The translations under genes and the position numbers were made by a program. Under the pieces are notes generated by a model that worked only from the letters and a program-made list of their open reading frames with translations, made no database searches and had not been told where the DNA came from. From the NCBI RefSeq assembly GCF_002310375.3, contig NZ_CP023315.3, positions 2,914,001 to 2,978,000 of the forward strand: DNA of 64,000 nucleotides. Reading direction: 5' to 3'. The DNA is from Caulobacter vibrioides. Its GTDB lineage: Bacteria; Pseudomonadota; Alphaproteobacteria; Caulobacterales; Caulobacteraceae. Shown piece by piece: positions 60,539 through 64,000 of the stretch; the first letter of the stretch is position 1, and every line of letters begins with the position of its first letter.

Positions 60539-61603
60539 ATGCAGGTCGGCGTCTTCATCCCCATCGGCAACAACGGCTGGCTCATCTCCGAGACCTCGCC
60601 GCAGTACATGCCCAGCTTCGAGCTGAACAAGGAGATCACCCAGAAGGCCGAGAAGTACGGCTTCGACTTCGCGCTCTCGATGATCAAGCTGCGCGGGTTC
60701 GGCGGCAAGACGCAGTTCTGGGAGCACAATCTGGAGAGCTTCACCCTGATGGCGGGTCTCGCCGCGGTGACCTCCAAGATCAAGATCTTCGCCACCGTGG
60801 CCACCCTGACCATCCCGCCGGCCATCGTGGCGCGCATGGCCTCGACCATCGACTCGATCGCCCCCGGGCGCTTTGGCGTGAACCTGGTCACCGGCTGGCA
60901 GAAGGCCGAGTATTCGCAGATGGGCCTCTGGCCCGGCGAGGCGCACTATACCGACCGCTACAACTATCTGGCCGAATACACGACCGTGCTGAAGGACCTG
61001 CTGGAGACCGGCGTTTCGGACTTCAAGGGCAAGTACTTCACCATGGACGACTGCCGGGTCAGCCCGCACCCGAAAGAGACCAAGCTGATCTGCGCCGGCT
61101 CGTCCGACGAGGGCCTGGCCTTCACGGCCCAGTACGCCGACTACAGCTTCGCCCTGGGCAAGGGGACCAACACCCCGACCGCCTTCGCCTCGGTCAATCA
61201 CCGCCTGGAGGCCGCCGCCGCCAAAACCGGCCGCGACGTCCAGTCGTTCATCCTGTTCATGATCATCGCCGACGAGACCGACGAGAAGGCGATGGCCAAG
61301 TGGCAAAAGTACCGCGACGGCGCCGACCAGGAGGCCCTGGCCTGGCTCACGCAACAGGCCGCCCCCAACGCCAAGGCCGGCGCGACCACCAACACCCAGC
61401 AACTGGCCGCCCCAGAGTCGGCGGTGAACCTGAACATGGGCACGCTGGTCGGCAGCTATGAGAGCATCGCCCGCATGATGGACGAGATCGCGCAGGTCCC
61501 CGGCACGGCCGGCGTGCTGCTGACCTTTGATGATTTCGTCCAGGGGGTGGAGGATTTCGGGACGAAGATACAGCCGCTGATGAAGAGCCGGAAGGGCGGC
61601 TAG
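60539..61603 (+). CDS. rutA: RutA, pyrimidine monooxygenase
   Basis: 354 residues of the bacterial luciferase-like flavin monooxygenase family: [80 protein letters not shown]. RutA opens the uracil ring using reduced FMN and O2. ATG at 60539 after AGAAGGTCC. It is last in the cluster, whereas E. coli starts its rut operon with rutA; rutE, rutF and rutG are not in the window. Confidence 0.97.
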   Translation: MQVGVFIPIGNNGWLISETSPQYMPSFELNKEITQKAEKYGFDFALSMIKLRGFGGKTQFWEHNLESFTLMAGLAAVTSKIKIFATVATLTIPPAIVARMASTIDSIAPGRFGVNLVTGWQKAEYSQMGLWPGEAHYTDRYNYLAEYTTVLKDLLETGVSDFKGKYFTMDDCRVSPHPKETKLICAGSSDEGLAFTAQYADYSFALGKGTNTPTAFASVNHRLEAAAAKTGRDVQSFILFMIIADETDEKAMAKWQKYRDGADQEALAWLTQQAAPNAKAGATTNTQQLAAPESAVNLNMGTLVGSYESIARMMDEIAQVPGTAGVLLTFDDFVQGVEDFGTKIQPLMKSRKGG

Positions 61604-61612
61604 TTGCGACCT

Positions 61613-61794
61613 CTCCTCCCCCTTTGGGGGAGGGGGACCGCCGAACGGCGGTGGAGGGGCCAGCCGAACGGTTCAGCCTCTTCTTGTCGGGAGCAGAACG
61701 CGCGCGAAGTCCGCCGGCCACAGGATGCAAGGCCATCGCTCAGGGCCCCTCCACCGGCGTTCGCCGGTCCCCCTCCCCCAAAGGGGGAGGAGAG
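61613..61794. repeat. family G long palindromic repeat
   Basis: The left arm (61613-61660, CTCCTCCCCCTTTGGGGGAG, then ACCGCCGAACGGCGGT) and the right arm (61743-61794, ACCGGCGTTCGCCGGT, then CTCCCCCAAAGGGGGAGGAG) are inverted, each with an end hairpin and a variable hairpin, around an 82-bp AT-richer centre. Same design as family A with a longer centre. It fills the gap between convergent rutA and the isomerase gene. Confidence 0.85.
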
Positions 61795-61805
61795 CCGATC
61801 TTGCA

Positions 61806-62312
61806 TCAATCCACCGACAGCATCCCCTCCAGCTTCAGGCGGAACACCAGGGTGCTGTCGGGTGGGATCTCGCCCATGTCGCGCGAGCCGTAGCCCAGCT
61901 CAGCCGGGATGAAGAGCGTCCACTCGTCGCCGACCTTCATCAGCGGCAGGGCCTCCAGCCAGCCCCGGATCAGGCCGTCGGCCGGCATGATCGCCGCCTT
62001 GCCGCGCGCGAAGCTGCTGTCGAAAACCTGCCCGTTCAGCAGCTTGCCCTCGTAGTTGACCTTGATGATATCGCCCAGCTTCGGCGAGGGGCCGTCCTTG
62101 GGGCCCGAGGCGATGACCTTGTACTGCAGGCCCGACGGCAGGCTGACCACGCCCGGCGCCTTGGCGTTGTTGGCGAGGAACGCCTTGCCGGCGGTCGCGG
62201 CGGCCGAGGGGCCGGCGTTCAGCTGCGGCGGGGCCGAAGGCGTGACCTGGGCATGGGCGGCGCCGGCGGCGGCGAGAGCGGCCGTGACGGTCAGGGAAGC
62301 AAGAAGGCGCAT
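61806..62312 (-). CDS. periplasmic FKBP-type peptidyl-prolyl isomerase
   Basis: 168 residues with a signal peptide (MRLLASLTVTAALAAAGAAH, AQ) and one FKBP domain from about residue 55: GLQYKVIASG, VNYEGKLLNGQVFDSSFARG, IRGWLEALPLMKVGDEWTLF, ELGYGSRDMGEIPPDSTLVF. The active-site residues typical of FkpA-like enzymes are in place (Tyr, Asp-Ser, Trp). It helps fold exported proteins. ATG at 62312. Confidence 0.93.
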   Translation of the reverse strand: MRLLASLTVTAALAAAGAAHAQVTPSAPPQLNAGPSAAATAGKAFLANNAKAPGVVSLPSGLQYKVIASGPKDGPSPKLGDIIKVNYEGKLLNGQVFDSSFARGKAAIMPADGLIRGWLEALPLMKVGDEWTLFIPAELGYGSRDMGEIPPDSTLVFRLKLEGMLSVD

Positions 62313-62403
62313 GGGTCTTTCGAGACTCGAAGCTGGTGTCAGTGAGCGACACCGTAGCGATCCTTGCGCTGAACTTCGCGGCGAAAATTTGAGCGCCCAC
62401 CCC

Positions 62404-62521
62404 AATCCTCCCCCCAGCGGGGGAGGTGGCCGAAGGCCGGAGGGGGAAGTCTCTTGGCCCCGCCTCTTCCCCCTCCGTCGTCCCTTCGGTCCGACACCTC
62501 CCCCGCTGGGGGGAGGATTTT
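62404..62521. repeat. family A palindromic intergenic repeat
   Basis: A full copy between the isomerase and the NarL-type regulator genes; its right edge directly meets the regulator stop codon (62522). Confidence 0.9.
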
Positions 62522-63178
62522 CTAAACCAACCCCCGTCGCTGCGCCTCCAGCGCCGCCTCCGCCCGCGAGCAGATGTTGAGCTTGCGGTAGATGGCCTTG
62601 ACGTAGCCGGCGACGGTCAGTTCGGTGACGCCCATCACCTTGGCCGCCTCGCCCGAGCGCAGGCCCCGGCCGATCAGGCGCAGCACCTCGGTCTCGCGCG
62701 GGGTCAGGGCCGCCTCGGGCTCGACCTCGGCGAGCGGCGCGGGACGGGCGCGGAAATAGTCGAGCATCCGGCGCGCCACGGCCGGCGACAGCGGCGTCTC
62801 CCCCGCCTCCAGCCGCCGCAGATAGCGCACCAGGTCCGCGCGGCCCATGTCCTTCAGCAGATAGCCGCCCGCCCCCGCCGCGATGGCGTCGAACAGGTGG
62901 GCGTCGTCGGCATAGATGGTCACCACCACCGAGCGCGTCGCGCCGCCCGAGCGTTCGGCCAGATCACGCAGGAAATCCACCCCGCGACCGTCCGGCAGGC
63001 CCAGGTCCACCAGCGCCAGGTCCGGCAGGCGCCCCCCGTCGAGGAACGAGCGCGCCTCGGCCAGATCCCCCGCGCCCCGCGCGACCACGCCCGGAAAGGC
63101 CTCGGACAGGGCCGCCAGCAGGTGCGCGCGGGTCTCGGCCTGGTCCTCCAGGACAAGGGCGGTTTCAGGCGAAGTCAT
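62522..63178 (-). CDS. NarL/FixJ-family response regulator
   Basis: 218 residues. Receiver domain with ED at 11-12, Asp58 (LALVDLGLPDGRG), Thr/Ser in VVTIYAD and Lys in YLLKDMG. LuxR-type HTH at the C-terminus: LTPRETEVLRLIGRGLRSGE, AAKVMGVTELTVAGYVKAIY. The start overlaps the kinase stop (ATGA), so kinase and regulator form a coupled pair. Confidence 0.96.
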   Translation of the reverse strand: MTSPETALVLEDQAETRAHLLAALSEAFPGVVARGAGDLAEARSFLDGGRLPDLALVDLGLPDGRGVDFLRDLAERSGGATRSVVVTIYADDAHLFDAIAAGAGGYLLKDMGRADLVRYLRRLEAGETPLSPAVARRMLDYFRARPAPLAEVEPEAALTPRETEVLRLIGRGLRSGEAAKVMGVTELTVAGYVKAIYRKLNICSRAEAALEAQRRGLV

Positions 63179-64000
63179 GCGGCGGCGCTCACTGGGATCG
63201 GGGCGGAAAGGCGGATGGTCAGGCCCCGGCCGACCGGCGGAATCTCGACCTGGCCGCCGATCTCACCGAGGCGACGCTCCAGGTTGGCCAGGCCGCTGCG
63301 GCGACCGCCCGGCGTGTCGGGCAGGCCCACCCCGTCGTCGGCGAGGGTCACGACCAGACAGCCGTCGGCTTCGCGAACATCGACGGTGATCCGCGCGGCG
63401 CCGGCGTGGCGAATGGCGTTGGAGATCACCTCGCGCACGGCCGAGGTCAGGTTCTTGTAGACGCGGTAGGGCGCGGTGCGGTCGGGATCGGCCAGCTCGA
63501 CCGGCGGCCAGTCCAGGGCGATCCCGGCCGCGTCCAGGCGCTCGGCGGTCTCGTGGCGAAGATCGGCCAGCACCGCCTCCAGCGGCAGGTCGCGCCCCGA
63601 CAGGCCCGAGACGATCGAGCGCAGGTCGCCGATGGCCCCGCGCATGGCCTCGCGGGTCTGGGAAAGGTCCTGGCGGTGCAGGCCCGACAACAGGCGCGCG
63701 CCGACGTCGTCATGCAGGTCGCGAGCGATGCGCAGACGCTCCTCGATCACCCCCCGGGCGTAGGCGTCGCGGCCCTGCTCGATCTGGGCGAGCAGGCTCA
63801 CCAGCTGGTCGGCCAGCTGGGCCTGGGCCGTGCCGAACAGGCCCCGCCCCCGGAACGGAAAGCGCAGGTCCAGAGCCGTTGATCCAGCGGCGGCGGGCAA
63901 GCCCAGGCCGACACCCTCCTCCAGGATCTCGGCCCGCGCCCGGACTGCGGCGCTGGGCGCCACCTCCAGCGGCTCATAGACCTTGGCCAGCAGATCGCGC
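63175..64000 (-). CDS. sensor histidine kinase of the NarX/DesK type, 5' end outside window
   Basis: The 275 visible codons include the HisKA_3 dimerisation domain with the phospho-acceptor His in RLRIARDLHDDVGARLLSGL and a HATPase_c domain with VREVISNAIRHAGAARITV, LADDGVGLPDTPGG and SGLANLERRLGEIGG. Upstream the frame stays open to base 64000, so the sensor part and the true start lie beyond the right edge. Partner of the NarL-type regulator downstream. It ends PIPVSAAA. Confidence 0.92.
   Translation of the reverse strand, partial: RDLLAKVYEPLEVAPSAAVRARAEILEEGVGLGLPAAAGSTALDLRFPFRGRGLFGTAQAQLADQLVSLLAQIEQGRDAYARGVIEERLRIARDLHDDVGARLLSGLHRQDLSQTREAMRGAIGDLRSIVSGLSGRDLPLEAVLADLRHETAERLDAAGIALDWPPVELADPDRTAPYRVYKNLTSAVREVISNAIRHAGAARITVDVREADGCLVVTLADDGVGLPDTPGGRRSGLANLERRLGEIGGQVEIPPVGRGLTIRLSAPIPVSAAA

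Overview
The window is high-GC alphaproteobacterial DNA and almost certainly comes from a Caulobacter species close to C. vibrioides/crescentus. Three things point there: the gene content (a Rhodobacter-type gene transfer agent cluster, a ccmIEFH operon, hipBA, a rut operon, many two-component systems), the GANTC (CcrM) sites placed near promoters and inside repeats, and the dense GC-rich palindromic intergenic repeats. It is ordinary chromosome rather than a plasmid or a recent island.

Layout. 1-6.1 kb: the 3' truncated part of a GAF-PAS hybrid histidine kinase, then two exported peptidases (an S9D glutamyl-endopeptidase-like enzyme and a metal-dependent amidohydrolase). 6.1-12.7 kb: tRNA-Leu(UAA), an XRE regulator, a CinA-like protein, and the sfsA / map / radC neighbourhood, which holds a low-GC orphan gene between sfsA and map. 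12.8-18.2 kb: an M19 dipeptidase, the msrPQ methionine sulfoxide repair pair, and a four-gene operon of EF-hand protein, ECF sigma factor, membrane anti-sigma-like protein and metal-resistance-like periplasmic protein. 18.4-26.6 kb: glnE, an orphan M56 (BlaR1-like) protease with a BlaI-type operator, an OmpR-type regulator/kinase pair and a DegP-like protease. 26.8-31.1 kb: the cytochrome c maturation operon ccmI-ccmE-ccmF-ccmH. 31.2-36.3 kb: an unknown helical protein, a PepSY/OmpR/kinase operon, a membrane protein and a MazE-like antitoxin with what looks like a toxin remnant. 36.4-39.2 kb: hipBA with four operator-like sites, and a type-B dnaJ.

39.3-53.9 kb is a gene transfer agent (GTA) cluster on the minus strand: small and large terminase, portal, g3.5, prohead protease, capsid, connector, tail terminator, major tail protein, g10, tail chaperone, tape measure, and tail-tip/hub genes g12-g15. 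Two plus-strand genes interrupt it: a DUF805 membrane protein between g12 and g11, and a DUF559 (Vsr-like PD-(D/E)XK) nuclease bounded by repeat arms between portal and terminase. 54.1-64 kb: a 2-oxoglutarate semialdehyde dehydrogenase-like enzyme, a Tat-exported flavin amine oxidase with its own cytochrome c, rutB-C-D-A for pyrimidine-ring catabolism, an FKBP-type isomerase, and a NarL-type regulator with a kinase that runs off the right edge.

The most striking feature is a family of about 110-120 bp palindromic repeats (family A), about 20 copies counting variants and one half copy, lying in intergenic gaps and often inside operons. Copies supply apparent Shine-Dalgarno sequences, start codons, C-terminal codons and stop codons to neighbouring genes. 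One copy is split by a second, AT-rich MITE-like element. One half copy and one full copy bracket the DUF559 nuclease gene, which suggests a repeat/nuclease partnership comparable to REP/RAYT. Other palindromic repeat families (starting TGTCATCCCGG, or containing TTCGACAAGCTCAGG, CCTCATCCTGAGGTG and similar) are also present.
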